Of a stretch of 44,346 bases of DNA, positions 30,493 through 39,264 are shown in pieces. Each line of letters begins with the position of its first letter. Position 1 is the stretch's first letter. Origin of the DNA: an uncultured Lachnospiraceae bacterium (GTDB lineage: Bacteria > Bacillota > Clostridia > Lachnospirales > Lachnospiraceae). Where the stretch lies: NCBI GenBank assembly GCA_947630855.1, contig CANRJF010000011.1, positions 1-44,346 on the forward strand. Reading direction: 5' to 3'. The notes beneath the pieces were generated by a model. It was not told the DNA's origin and did no database searches. It was given only the letters and a program-made list of their open reading frames with translations. Position numbers and translations under genes: made by a program.

Positions 30493-31878
30493 ATGCAAAA
30501 AGACAGTAAAAAGGACAAAAAACAAACAAAATTATTGGAGAAACAATTAAAGAAAACAGAACGCCGCAAATATAAAGAAGCATTAAAAAAAGAACACCGC
30601 TATGGCGCCAATGAAAATATCGGATGGGACAAGCTGGACAATACGGCACATCTTTTCCCTGTAATTGCCGGGGAGAGTATGAGCAATGTGTACCGCATTT
30701 TTGTGTGCCTTACGGAAGATGTGCAGGAAGAATACTTACAGCAGGCATTGGACATTGTTCTTCCCAAATTTGACGGATTTAACGTGCGCCTGATTCGCGG
30801 GGTATTCTGGTATTATTTTGAGGAAAACGGAAAACCCGCCCCAAAGGTAAGGGAAGAAAATAATTATCCCTGCCGGTATATCAATGAAAACAAAAACCGC
30901 AGTTACCTTTTTCGGGTAACTTATTACAAAAACAGGATTAACCTGGAAGTGTTTCATGTGCTTACAGACGGCATGGGGGGAATCAATTTTCTAAAAGAAT
31001 TAACCTACCAGTACTTAAGGCTGGTTCATCCGGCATTGAAGGAAAAAGCAGGAGATTCCCTTTCCATGGACACTTCTTTAAACAGGGAGGACAGTTTTCT
31101 TAAAAATTACAAAAGAAGTCATGCCAGGGGATACAAGACCCAGAAAGCCTACCTCATTAAAGGGGAAAAATTGCGGAAAGGTGAATTTGGGGTGATCCAT
31201 GGGATTGTGGATGTGGCAGATTTAAAGGAAGTGTGCCGCAGGTACGGGGTGAGCATCAACGATTATCTGGTGGCGGCTTTTGTCTGGAGCACTTATACGG
31301 AATGCCTTGCCGGGATGCCGTCGGAAAAGCCCATCCGGGTGGCAGTGCCGGTGAATTTAAGGCCGTATTTTCATTCCGTCACCACCAAAAATTTTTTTGT
31401 GATGGTAAGCGCAGAATTTCTTCCCGAAAAAGAGAACTATACCTTTGAGGAAGTGCTTAAGATTACCAGGGAAAGTTTAAAAAATCAGATTAACAAAGAA
31501 CATTTGGAAGATCTTTTTTCTTATAACGTTTCCAACGAGAAGAATATTGTGGCAAGGGCAGTGCCTTTATTTTTGAAAAATATTGCCATGCGTTATGTTT
31601 ACACAAAAGCGGCACTTGCCAATACCACTACGGTGACAAATATCGGCAGTATATCCGTTAGTGATGAGTACAGGCCATATATTGATATGTTTGGGGCGTT
31701 TCTTGCCATGTCCAAGGGGCAGTATATAAAGGGAACCATTTGCTCCTATGAAGGAAAACTGATGTTTACTTTTAGCTCCATTCTTTTGGATGCTTCCGTG
31801 CAGCGGGGATTTTTCCGCAGGCTCTCAGAGGACGGGCTGAAAGTTACCATAGAAAGTAACGGGGTGTATAATGAGTAA
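30493..31878 (+). CDS. condensation-fold acyltransferase (alcohol acetyltransferase-like)
   Basis: 461 aa from ATG 30493. The GGAGGAG at 30468 is about 18 bases away, so a non-standard start or the ATG at 30418 (inside tenI) cannot be excluded. Residues 1-35 are a very basic coiled coil. The rest follows the alcohol-acetyltransferase/condensation pattern: WDKLDNTAHLFPVIAGE, ALDIVLPKFDGFNVRLIRGV, and FHVLTDGMGG, the HxxxDG active motif (HHxxxDG with only one His). A second half has VAVPVNLRPYF and TVTNIGSISV. Such enzymes transfer acyl groups to hydroxyls of lipids or small molecules. It overlaps the DUF6320-like gene by 8 bases. Confidence 0.75.
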   Translation: MQKDSKKDKKQTKLLEKQLKKTERRKYKEALKKEHRYGANENIGWDKLDNTAHLFPVIAGESMSNVYRIFVCLTEDVQEEYLQQALDIVLPKFDGFNVRLIRGVFWYYFEENGKPAPKVREENNYPCRYINENKNRSYLFRVTYYKNRINLEVFHVLTDGMGGINFLKELTYQYLRLVHPALKEKAGDSLSMDTSLNREDSFLKNYKRSHARGYKTQKAYLIKGEKLRKGEFGVIHGIVDVADLKEVCRRYGVSINDYLVAAFVWSTYTECLAGMPSEKPIRVAVPVNLRPYFHSVTTKNFFVMVSAEFLPEKENYTFEEVLKITRESLKNQINKEHLEDLFSYNVSNEKNIVARAVPLFLKNIAMRYVYTKAALANTTTVTNIGSISVSDEYRPYIDMFGAFLAMSKGQYIKGTICSYEGKLMFTFSSILLDASVQRGFFRRLSEDGLKVTIESNGVYNE

Positions 31879-32536
31879 ATGTAGACAGTGTGGAATAGAT
31901 GTTTGGGATAATGTTCAGGCATGTCCGTTGTGTAAATGTGTACTGGAGTTGGACGATAATAGAAGGGACGGTTATCCTGATATCCGTTTTCGCACGAGAA
32001 AGCTCACCTTTGCCGTGCGGATGATTTTGTTTATTTCCATTATCCTGGAGGTAATATGTGGATATTTTAATTATAAATTTTTTAACGGCATATGGTGGAG
32101 CGTGATTACCGGAGCGGGTCTGGCATATATTTATTTTATCCTGCATTTTGCAGTGCTAAATGACAATGCGGGCTATAAAGCGAAAATTATTTCCATTACC
32201 ATATTGGGAATACTTTATGTCATCTTAATTGACTATGTTGTGGGATACCGGGGATGGTCGGTGAATTTTGTGCTTCCCGGAGGTTTATTGCTTGTGGATG
32301 TGGCAATAATTATTTTAATGCTGGTGAATAGAAGGAACTGGCAGAGCTATATCATGCTGGAAATTCTTGTAATTGTTTTAAGCGTCATTCCTCTTGTGCT
32401 TATACTTTTTCATATTGTCACGGAAACATTTATCAGCGGATTTACTTTTACGGTATCCGTATTGTTGTTTGTGGGAACGGTTATTTTAGGAGATAAACGT
32501 GCCAGGATGGAATTGTACAGAAGGTTCCATGTATAG
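31871..32536 (+). CDS. zinc-ribbon membrane protein (DUF6320-like)
   Basis: 221 aa. It begins with a short zinc ribbon CRQCGIDVWDNVQACPLCKC, followed by about six membrane segments (residues about 58-205). This layout and its position directly after an acetyltransferase-like gene match the DUF6320 family seen in Lachnospiraceae. Function is unknown; a membrane partner for the acyltransferase is a reasonable guess from the 8-bp gene overlap. Confidence 0.72.
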   Translation: MSKCRQCGIDVWDNVQACPLCKCVLELDDNRRDGYPDIRFRTRKLTFAVRMILFISIILEVICGYFNYKFFNGIWWSVITGAGLAYIYFILHFAVLNDNAGYKAKIISITILGILYVILIDYVVGYRGWSVNFVLPGGLLLVDVAIIILMLVNRRNWQSYIMLEILVIVLSVIPLVLILFHIVTETFISGFTFTVSVLLFVGTVILGDKRARMELYRRFHV

Positions 32537-32551
32537 CAAAAAGCGGACGCT

Positions 32552-32645
32552 TTTATACCCATGAGCCAAATGATTTGCCAACAGATATTCTCTGTTTCAA
32601 GAAACAGCAAATCATTTGGCAAATGTGTATACTCTGGAGTATAAA
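32552..32645 (+). repeat. dispersed palindromic repeat, copy 2
   Basis: About 94 bp with arms CCAAATGATTTGC / GCAAATCATTTGG and a perfect inner hairpin CTGTTTC-AA-GAAACAG. Outer ends TTTATAC and GTATAAA are inverted. It sits between the DUF6320-like gene and the esterase gene, ending 12 bases before the esterase ATG and splitting what looks like one operon. Confidence 0.85.
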
Positions 32646-32657
32646 AGAGGAGATATC

Positions 32658-33626
32658 ATGAAAAAAACGGAAATAAAAGAAAATGAAGCAAGTATCCGGG
32701 GAACGGTAATCAGAGAATTGATTGCCCGTTTTGCTTCCGACCATTTAATCGGGAAGAAAATAAAAAACGGGGAGTTTCGGAAAAAACTGGTGGAGCCGCC
32801 CTGGATTGTGCCTCCGGGGTATTCTATGACGGAGATTCCCATGGAAAATTTTACCATGGAGTATCTTTGCCCTGAAACGGTAAATGAAAGCCAGGTGGTA
32901 TTACAGCTTCACGGGGGAGGATATGTAGGGGCAATGCGGAATGCTTACCGTAATTTTGCAGTGATGTACAGTGAGTTAGGCCATGGCATATGCGTGCTCA
33001 CCATAGATTATCGTGTGGCGCCGGAAGACCCTTATCCGGCGGCATTGGAGGATGCCTATGCCGCCTACATGTGGCTTCTTGAAAAGGGATACGGGGCGCA
33101 GCAGATTATCCTGGCCGGGGATTCCGCCGGGGGAGGGCTGGCATTGGCGCTTACCATGTATTTAAAAGACAACGGTGTGCCCCTTCCCTGTGGGATTATT
33201 GCCATGTCCCCGTGGACAGATATGACGGCATCCGGGGAGTCCTATGAGAGCAATTACCATTTGGACCCCCTTTTTGGCGGTACGAAGGACAGCCTGATTT
33301 ATAACCGGGATTATCTGGGAATGGAGGATGAAAAGAATCCCTACATTTCCCCGCTGTTTGGGGATTTTACCGGATTTCCCCCCATGCTGGTGCAGGCAGG
33401 CTCCTATGAGATGCTTTTAAGCGATTCCGCCCTTGTGGTGGAAAAAGCGAAAAAACAGGGAGTGAGGGTAAGGTTTAGTGTCTATGAAGGGATGTTCCAT
33501 GTGTTTCAGATGGCGATGTTTTTAATGCCGGAATCTAAAAAGGCATGGCGGGAAGTGGGAAAATTTATTCATTTACTGTCCAAAGGAGAGATTAAAAAAA
33601 GCCGCAGGCGTCTGGTGAAGCCATAA
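32658..33626 (+). CDS. alpha/beta hydrolase, hormone-sensitive-lipase type esterase
   Basis: 322 aa from ATG 32658 (AGAGGAG upstream); an ATG at 32616 lies in the repeat and is rejected. Motifs: oxyanion HGGGYVG, TIDYRVAPEDPYPAALED, nucleophile GDSAGGG, and C-terminal YEGMFHVFQM with the catalytic His. HSL-family enzymes hydrolyse short acyl esters. It has no signal peptide. Placed after an acyltransferase and its membrane partner, it could remove or exchange the acyl group they install. Its 3' end overlaps a bidirectional terminator. Confidence 0.88.
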   Translation: MKKTEIKENEASIRGTVIRELIARFASDHLIGKKIKNGEFRKKLVEPPWIVPPGYSMTEIPMENFTMEYLCPETVNESQVVLQLHGGGYVGAMRNAYRNFAVMYSELGHGICVLTIDYRVAPEDPYPAALEDAYAAYMWLLEKGYGAQQIILAGDSAGGGLALALTMYLKDNGVPLPCGIIAMSPWTDMTASGESYESNYHLDPLFGGTKDSLIYNRDYLGMEDEKNPYISPLFGDFTGFPPMLVQAGSYEMLLSDSALVVEKAKKQGVRVRFSVYEGMFHVFQMAMFLMPESKKAWREVGKFIHLLSKGEIKKSRRRLVKP

Positions 33627-33641
33627 CGCCGGGGCTTTTTT
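33594..33641. terminator. bidirectional terminator
   Basis: An A7-GCC left flank and GGGGC-T6 right flank enclose GGCGT/ACGCC arms: A-rich on the left and T-rich on the right. It overlaps the last codons of the esterase gene and lies just past the stop of the convergent phosphofructokinase gene. Confidence 0.7.
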
Positions 33642-33653
33642 AATAGATACTTC

Positions 33654-34880
33654 TCAGTGAATCAGGTGGGGCACAGGAAGATATACCGGAAGGCCGTTTT
33701 CATAGGGTATTTTGGCTTCCCCCTGAATCAGCGGCAGAAGATAGGAAATCATTTCTTCCGTAACATCATTTCCCTCCTTGTTTATCCATTCCCTGGGCAC
33801 GGATTTTGCTTCATTGGCAATGCCTTTGATAGGGGCTGCCTTGTAGGTTATGGCATAAGGGGTATTGCGCTCCATAATAACCATGGATGCGGTGACGCCT
33901 TTAAGTGCCAGTTGTACGGCTTTTTCCCCTGATGCAAAGGATTCATCCAGGTCGGTCTGGGATGCAATATGCTCTGCACAGCGCTGGAGCAGATTCAGTT
34001 CAATGGAACGGACTTTTACTCCCAGTTTTTCGGCAACCAGATATTCTAAGGTTTTTCCCGCTCCGTTTAACTGTACATGGCCGAAGTTATCTGTTTTTTC
34101 ATCGGATGCGCTGATATAATTGTTGTCCTTGTCCCGTATTCCCTCGGAAACTGCAACCACCACATCATTTTGTTTTTCCAGCAAGGCTTTTACATCGGAA
34201 AGGAAGGCTTCTTTGGAGAAAGGCGCTTCCGGCAGATAAATCAAATGGGGAGCCCTGCTGTAACTGTTTCTTGCTAAGGCGGAAGAAGCTGTAAGCCAGC
34301 CTGCGTCCCGTCCCATAATTTCCACAATGGTAACGCTTTTTATGTTGTAAATATAAGTATCATGGGCAATTTCCAGCATGGATGCGGCAATATATTTGGC
34401 AGCGGAGCCAAATCCCGGCGTGTGGTCTGTTGCCATCAGGTCATTGTCTACGGTTTTTGGTATGCCTAAGATACGGATGCTGCTGCCGGTCTTTTCTCCG
34501 TATTCCGAGAGTTTTAATACGGTATCCATGGAATCATTGCCCCCGATATAGAAGAAGGCGGAGACATTCATGGTTTCAAAGGCATCAAATATCTGCCTGT
34601 AAATGGCTTCATCTTCGGAATAATCCGGCAGTTTAAAACGGCAGGAGCCAAGATACATGGCAGGACTTTGTTTTAAAAGAAAGAGATTATTGGGATTTTC
34701 TTTTATCAAAGCAGTAAGGTTTATATAGCTTTCATTTAAAATCCCGGTAATGCCGTTTTGGGCGCCGTATACTGTATCAAATTCCCCACAGGAAAGGGCT
34801 TCTTTGATAACTCCGGCAAGGCTGGCATTGATTGCGGCGGTAGGGCCGCCGGACTGTGCGACAATACAATTTTTTTTCAT
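33654..34880 (-). CDS. 6-phosphofructokinase, probably pyrophosphate-dependent
   Basis: 408 aa from ATG 34878-34880 (AAGGAGG just upstream); an upstream ATG at 34949 adds a non-conserved hydrophobic leader. Motifs: SGGPTAAINASLAG, GAQNGITGIL, GGNDSMDT, PKTVDNDL, MGRDAGW and LNLLQRCAEH. It phosphorylates fructose-6-phosphate. The Asp in GGNDS replaces the Gly of ATP-dependent enzymes (GGDGS), and the Lys in PKTVDND replaces Gly. Both changes are associated with pyrophosphate as donor. Specificity is inferred from those two residues only. Confidence 0.9.
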   Translation of the reverse strand: MKKNCIVAQSGGPTAAINASLAGVIKEALSCGEFDTVYGAQNGITGILNESYINLTALIKENPNNLFLLKQSPAMYLGSCRFKLPDYSEDEAIYRQIFDAFETMNVSAFFYIGGNDSMDTVLKLSEYGEKTGSSIRILGIPKTVDNDLMATDHTPGFGSAAKYIAASMLEIAHDTYIYNIKSVTIVEIMGRDAGWLTASSALARNSYSRAPHLIYLPEAPFSKEAFLSDVKALLEKQNDVVVAVSEGIRDKDNNYISASDEKTDNFGHVQLNGAGKTLEYLVAEKLGVKVRSIELNLLQRCAEHIASQTDLDESFASGEKAVQLALKGVTASMVIMERNTPYAITYKAAPIKGIANEAKSVPREWINKEGNDVTEEMISYLLPLIQGEAKIPYENGLPVYLPVPHLIH

Positions 34881-34966
34881 GAAAACCTCCTTGTAAAAAA
34901 TAATGGAAATATTTATCCTAATCTTATAGAAAAACAGGAAAAAAAGCAATAGAATTTACAATTTGT

Positions 34967-34995
34967 TTGACGTTAATTTCGTATTTTGGTAAAAT
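34967..34995 (+). promoter_or_regulatory. promoter upstream of the broken chemoreceptor
   Basis: TTGACG (34967-34972), 17 bp, TAAAAT (34990-34995), about 35 bases before ATG 35031. It may now also drive the FIST-GGDEF gene. Confidence 0.6.
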
Positions 34996-35030
34996 AGTGT
35001 TAAGATTTATAAACAGGGGAGGACGAGCCA

Positions 35031-35575
35031 ATGAATACGGCGGCAGTGTACAGAGAAGAGAAATTAATGAATAACATATTATTTCTTTACATATTGGGGA
35101 TTGGAATATCAGGTTATACCTTTGTCGTGCTATTTCTAAACGGAGGCATCAGAGAAAGTATTTTTCTGCTTTCTTCCTTATGCGCTGTTATAACAAAGAT
35201 GTTTGAAAAATCTTTAGGAGTCTATGCGAAATATGTCTATGCAAGTATTCCTCCTATAATCGGAGCTATCACCAATTCGGTGTGCAATACGTCTACCTGC
35301 GACGGTTATGTCTGCATTACCCACTATTATTTTGTGGCTACTTTGCTGTTAGTCCCTTACTATTCCCAGAAGCTGTTAAGGAACAGCTTTTGGATGCCAT
35401 GAAACGGGTGGAGGATATGTCCAGAACTTCCGTGGTCACAACAGACGGAATCAGTGCAGCCACGGAAGAACAGGTAGCAGGTTTAGAGAATATTGTCAAT
35501 TCCATGAAAAATATGCAGGCAGGAATGGAAAAACTTTCTAAAATACTGCACAGTGAGAATCAGGAACAGGGATAA
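35031..35575 (+). pseudogene. chemoreceptor with internal deletion and frameshift
   Basis: ATG 35031 (GGGGAGG upstream) opens a membrane domain of about five segments up to 35402 (MNTAAVYREEKLMNNILFLY..., ending YYSQKLL then a frame-shifted NSFWMP). From about 35370 another frame reads EAVKEQLLDAMKRVEDMSRT and TTDGISAATEEQVAGLENIV, the C-terminal end of a methyl-accepting protein, ending at 35575. The signalling hairpin and methylation helices between them, normally some 250-300 codons, are gone and the two parts are out of frame. It is non-functional, though the membrane part could still be made. Confidence 0.8.
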
Positions 35576-35602
35576 AAGTTTGTAAACAGGGGAGGCATTT
35601 CA

Positions 35603-37375
35603 ATGAAACAGTTTCAATTTGAATACAATGAGGAGAAAGAATTTTCAGAGAAACTTAACGATTTTAGAACTTGGTGTAATTCCAATGGAATTTCCAATAT
35701 GTTTTTCCAAATATATTCTGAAGTGTTGGATGACCGGACAATTTCCGGGGTATGCGGCGTGATAGAGAAAATATTTCCCGAAACATGGTACATGGGATGT
35801 TCTACCAGCGGAAATATTGTGGACTGCCGGGTTTCTTCGGAGATTGTGGCGGTGTGTACCGTTTTTGAAAACCCATCCACTAAGATTTTGGTGCGCCAGT
35901 ATGAACTGACCCAGGAAACGGTGGATGCTGTTACGGAGAGCATATTGGAGGAGTCAGAGAAAAACCCTTGGGTAAAGGCAATTGAGTTGTATTTTCCCAT
36001 TTTGGAGGGCTCTACTACCCGGTTTTGCGACAGGTTAAAAGAAATCCCGCCGGATGTCCGTATCTTCGGGGCGGTGTCCTGCAGTATGGATATTACCAGC
36101 AGTATGTGCAGGGTATTTTCCAAAGGGAAGGAAATTTCCCCCAAATCCATAGTGGTAGTTTTTTACGGCGGAAAAGATTTTTTTGTGGACGCTATCCAGG
36201 TGACAGGGTGGAAGCCTTTGGGGAGAAAATTCCATGTGACAAAATCCGATGGATGCATTATCCATGAATTAGACGGGATTTTGGCATATGACGTGTACCA
36301 CAAATATTTAAATATAAAAAATGACGAGAATTTCTTTTATAACGCATTGGAATTTCCCCTGTTTTATGAGCATAATGATACTACAATCCTCCGCGCCCCC
36401 GTGGCAAGCAATGCGGACGGATCCATTACCATGAGTTCTGATATTGACGTGGGATCTATTGTGCGCATATCTTACGGTGATCCGGGAACCATTGTAGAGA
36501 GCATCAAAGAGGACAGTGAGAAAATCCATCAGTTTCAGCCGGATGTGCTGCATATATTTTCCTGTGCGGCAAGAAAGACATTCTGGAATACAACGGAGCC
36601 AACCTATGAGATTGCCCCTTTTAAAGAAATAGCCCCCTCTTGCGGATTTTTCTCCCATGGGGAATTTCTGCGGGTAAAAGGAAATTTAAACCAGCATAAT
36701 GTTACATTAGTCATTGCGGCGATGCGGGAAGGGGAAAAGCGCCAGGAGGAAGTTCCCGCCATGAAGCCCGGAGAAAATAGCTTGTCAAAACTGCCTCTGG
36801 TATCCAGGCTTGCCACGTTTATCAGTGTCACATCCATGGAATTGGAGGAGATGAACCAAAAGTTAGAGCATATGAATGAGAAACTGAAAGAGGCGGCAAT
36901 TATTGACGGCCTTACAGGGTTATATAACAGAAAGGAAATCCAGACGCAGATTGAAAATGAACTTATCCGCGGGGAAAAAAGGCGGTTTTCCCTTGTTATG
37001 TTGGATATTGATAATTTTAAGCAGGTCAATGACACTTATGGCCATCAGGAAGGGGATACGGTGATTATTGCCCTTGCCAATATTTTACAGAATGAAAAGT
37101 CCTTAAGCCCCGGCAGGTTTTCCGCCGGGAGATGGGGCGGTGAGGAATTTATGCTGCTTTTGCATGATACGGACGTATCCACCGCGGCATTTATTGCGGA
37201 ACTTATCCGCCAGTGTTTTGCCAACACCAGCTTTCCTTTAGTAAGGTCCCAGACTGTAAGCCTTGGGGTAACCCAGACAAACGGGGAGGATACCTTAGAC
37301 AGTCTTTGCAGCAGGGTGGATTCCGCATTGTATAAGGCAAAAAAGACAGGTAAAAATAAAGTGGTTGTGATATAA
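35603..37375 (+). CDS. FIST-domain diguanylate cyclase (GGDEF)
   Basis: 590 aa. Residues about 20-215 match FIST-N (WYMGCSTSGNIVD) and about 220-385 FIST-C, a small-molecule sensory module often tied to chemotaxis and c-di-GMP signalling. A coiled coil near 405-430 leads to a GGDEF domain: DGLTGLYNRKEI, MLDIDNFKQVNDTYGHQEGD and the active site RWGGEEF (near residue 512). The catalytic signature is intact. No RxxD inhibitory site precedes it. There are no membrane segments, so it is cytosolic. It may have been co-transcribed with the chemoreceptor now broken upstream. The next gene starts on the base after its stop. Confidence 0.9.
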   Translation: MKQFQFEYNEEKEFSEKLNDFRTWCNSNGISNMFFQIYSEVLDDRTISGVCGVIEKIFPETWYMGCSTSGNIVDCRVSSEIVAVCTVFENPSTKILVRQYELTQETVDAVTESILEESEKNPWVKAIELYFPILEGSTTRFCDRLKEIPPDVRIFGAVSCSMDITSSMCRVFSKGKEISPKSIVVVFYGGKDFFVDAIQVTGWKPLGRKFHVTKSDGCIIHELDGILAYDVYHKYLNIKNDENFFYNALEFPLFYEHNDTTILRAPVASNADGSITMSSDIDVGSIVRISYGDPGTIVESIKEDSEKIHQFQPDVLHIFSCAARKTFWNTTEPTYEIAPFKEIAPSCGFFSHGEFLRVKGNLNQHNVTLVIAAMREGEKRQEEVPAMKPGENSLSKLPLVSRLATFISVTSMELEEMNQKLEHMNEKLKEAAIIDGLTGLYNRKEIQTQIENELIRGEKRRFSLVMLDIDNFKQVNDTYGHQEGDTVIIALANILQNEKSLSPGRFSAGRWGGEEFMLLLHDTDVSTAAFIAELIRQCFANTSFPLVRSQTVSLGVTQTNGEDTLDSLCSRVDSALYKAKKTGKNKVVVI

Positions 37376-38356
37376 GTGTTTATTTCTGGAAAAGCAAATG
37401 AAAAAAGTTTAAGGAATTGTAAACTATGTCCTAGAAACTGCGGCAGGGACCGTGTGGCAGGACAGAGGGGGATTTGCGGTGAAACTGTCAGGGTGCGCCT
37501 TGCCAGGGCTGCCCTTCATATGTGGGAGGAACCCTGTATTACGGGAAAAGGAGGTTCCGGGACAGTATTTTTTTCCGGCTGTCCTTTACGCTGCGTATTT
37601 TGCCAAAATGCTCCTATTTCCACCGGAGGCATAGGAAGGGAAGTCACTATGGAGCATTTGGCAGAGATATTTTTAAAACTGCAGGATGAGGGTGCGGAAA
37701 ACATTAACCTGGTTACGGGGGATCATTTTGTCCCGGTTATTATGCATGCTCTAAACCGTGCCAAAAATCAGGGGATGCATTTGCCGGTAGTATATAATAC
37801 GTCTTCCTATGTGAAAACAGATACCTTGAAATGTTTAGAGGGACTTGTAGATATTTATCTGCCAGATTTTAAATATTATGGGGAAACCTTGGCTTACCGT
37901 TATGCAAAGGCAGAAGATTACCCAAAAGCGGCAAAAGAAGCCATTAAAGAGATGGTGCGCCAGAGGGGGGAACCTCGTTTTTTTTGTAAGGAAACCGGCA
38001 GGGAAATGGGCAGTGAAGAGTATAATGATATAGAGAATCCGGAGGGCATTATTATGAGCCGGGGAACGATTGTGAGGCATCTTTTGCTTCCCCAGGGGGT
38101 GGAAGACAGCAAAAAAATTATTAAATACCTGCTTGAGGCATATGGGAACCAGGTTTATATCAGCATAATGAACCAGTATGTCCCGATGGGCACTTTCCCT
38201 GACATGCAGGAATTAAACAGGAAAGTTACCCGGGAGGAATATGAAGAAGTTTTAGGCTTTGCCATAGATGCCGGAATTGAAAATGGTTTTTTCCAGGAGG
38301 AGGGCACGGCAAAAGAAAGTTTTATACCTGCATTTGATTATGAGGGAATCATTTAA
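37376..38356 (+). CDS. radical SAM protein, pyruvate-formate-lyase-activase-like
   Basis: 326 aa with a GTG start directly after the preceding TAA and no clear RBS, suggesting translational coupling. N-terminal Cys residues 15, 18, 22 and 34 (NCKLCPRNC...GICG) form an extra cluster or zinc site. The radical SAM motif is CPLRCVFC (Cys 69, 73, 76). INLVTGDHFVP and VYNTSSYVKTD follow the family of uncharacterised PflA-like proteins (YgiQ-unrelated, often called PflX). Its target is unknown, as no glycyl-radical enzyme is adjacent. It overlaps the convergent gene by 4 bases. Confidence 0.85.
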   Translation: MFISGKANEKSLRNCKLCPRNCGRDRVAGQRGICGETVRVRLARAALHMWEEPCITGKGGSGTVFFSGCPLRCVFCQNAPISTGGIGREVTMEHLAEIFLKLQDEGAENINLVTGDHFVPVIMHALNRAKNQGMHLPVVYNTSSYVKTDTLKCLEGLVDIYLPDFKYYGETLAYRYAKAEDYPKAAKEAIKEMVRQRGEPRFFCKETGREMGSEEYNDIENPEGIIMSRGTIVRHLLLPQGVEDSKKIIKYLLEAYGNQVYISIMNQYVPMGTFPDMQELNRKVTREEYEEVLGFAIDAGIENGFFQEEGTAKESFIPAFDYEGII

Positions 38357-39078
38357 GGTTCTAAAAAATGCAGAAAATCCACGGAATTGTCCTGGTGGGG
38401 AGCAGCATAAATCATGGCAAATACGGGGGGAGTTACAAAAAGACCGGACTGGTTTATTTTCTCGCTTTCCCCTAAAGAAATGCCAAAGGCAGTTTTTTCT
38501 TTTGTCTCCGGGTCAATGCCGTAGATGATTTTGCCTTCCTTGTCATATGCAGCAATTTCTTCTTCCGTAAGATATTGATTTACAGGCATAATATAGCCGA
38601 TTTCCGCCAGCATTACCACAATGTCTTCATCTGTCATCACATGGTCTACCGTGCCGGACATAAGCATGGTGGCAACTGCGGAAAAAATCTGTATATCTCT
38701 GGCTTCCCCTTCTTCATCTAATGCAATATATAAGCCGGAGTGATAGTCTACTTTATAATCATCCGGGCTTAATCCTTTTTCTGCCAGAAAATCCTGATAC
38801 ATCTGGGGGGAAGAATTGTCTGCCTGGGATGCCGCTCCGTTGATTACCATGGAGTAGAGTATGCTTTCCTGGTTGTCGGTAATCAAATGGTGTGCCATTG
38901 AGATTACAAAGATTAAAATTGCTGCGGTAATAAGGATAGGGGCTTTGTAATACGTCCAGATGTATTCTGCCTTCTGGGGAAAAGACATAACCTTTAATTT
39001 GTCTTTTTCACGGACTTCACTTTCATGTACCGGTTTTTGTAAAACTTCTTCTTTTTTGTCATTTGCGCTGTTTGTCAA
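38353..39078 (-). CDS. single-pass membrane protein, unknown function
   Basis: 241 aa. A charged cytoplasmic N-terminus of about 45 residues is followed by one membrane helix (APILITAAILIFVISMA, near 46-62) and an extracytoplasmic domain of about 175 residues. This has acidic patches and the blocks MYQDFLAEKGLSPDDYKVDY, TVDHVMTDEDIVVMLAEIGY and GLFVTPPVFA. There is no cysteine-rich or catalytic signature. It resembles hypothetical Lachnospiraceae membrane proteins; I cannot assign a role. It is convergent with the radical SAM gene and divergent from the surface-protein gene. Confidence 0.7.
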   Translation of the reverse strand: MTNSANDKKEEVLQKPVHESEVREKDKLKVMSFPQKAEYIWTYYKAPILITAAILIFVISMAHHLITDNQESILYSMVINGAASQADNSSPQMYQDFLAEKGLSPDDYKVDYHSGLYIALDEEGEARDIQIFSAVATMLMSGTVDHVMTDEDIVVMLAEIGYIMPVNQYLTEEEIAAYDKEGKIIYGIDPETKEKTAFGISLGESEKINQSGLFVTPPVFAMIYAAPHQDNSVDFLHFLEP

Positions 39079-39188
39079 AATCTGTCACCTTCCTTTTTGT
39101 TCATTTTATTTTATCCTAATTAAATACAAAATACAACTTGCATTTTTATAAAAAATCTATATATTGTTATAAAAATACCAGATTTCAG

Positions 39189-39217
39189 TTGACGTGTTTT
39201 CCATGTTTTCTTATAAT
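39189..39217 (+). promoter_or_regulatory. promoter of the surface-protein/clpC region
   Basis: TTGACG (39189-39194), 17 bp, TATAAT (39212-39217), about 47 bases before ATG 39265. Confidence 0.75.
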
Positions 39218-39264
39218 GTAGCTGGGTAATATCCTATTTCCGAAATAATGGAGGTAAGCAGGCT

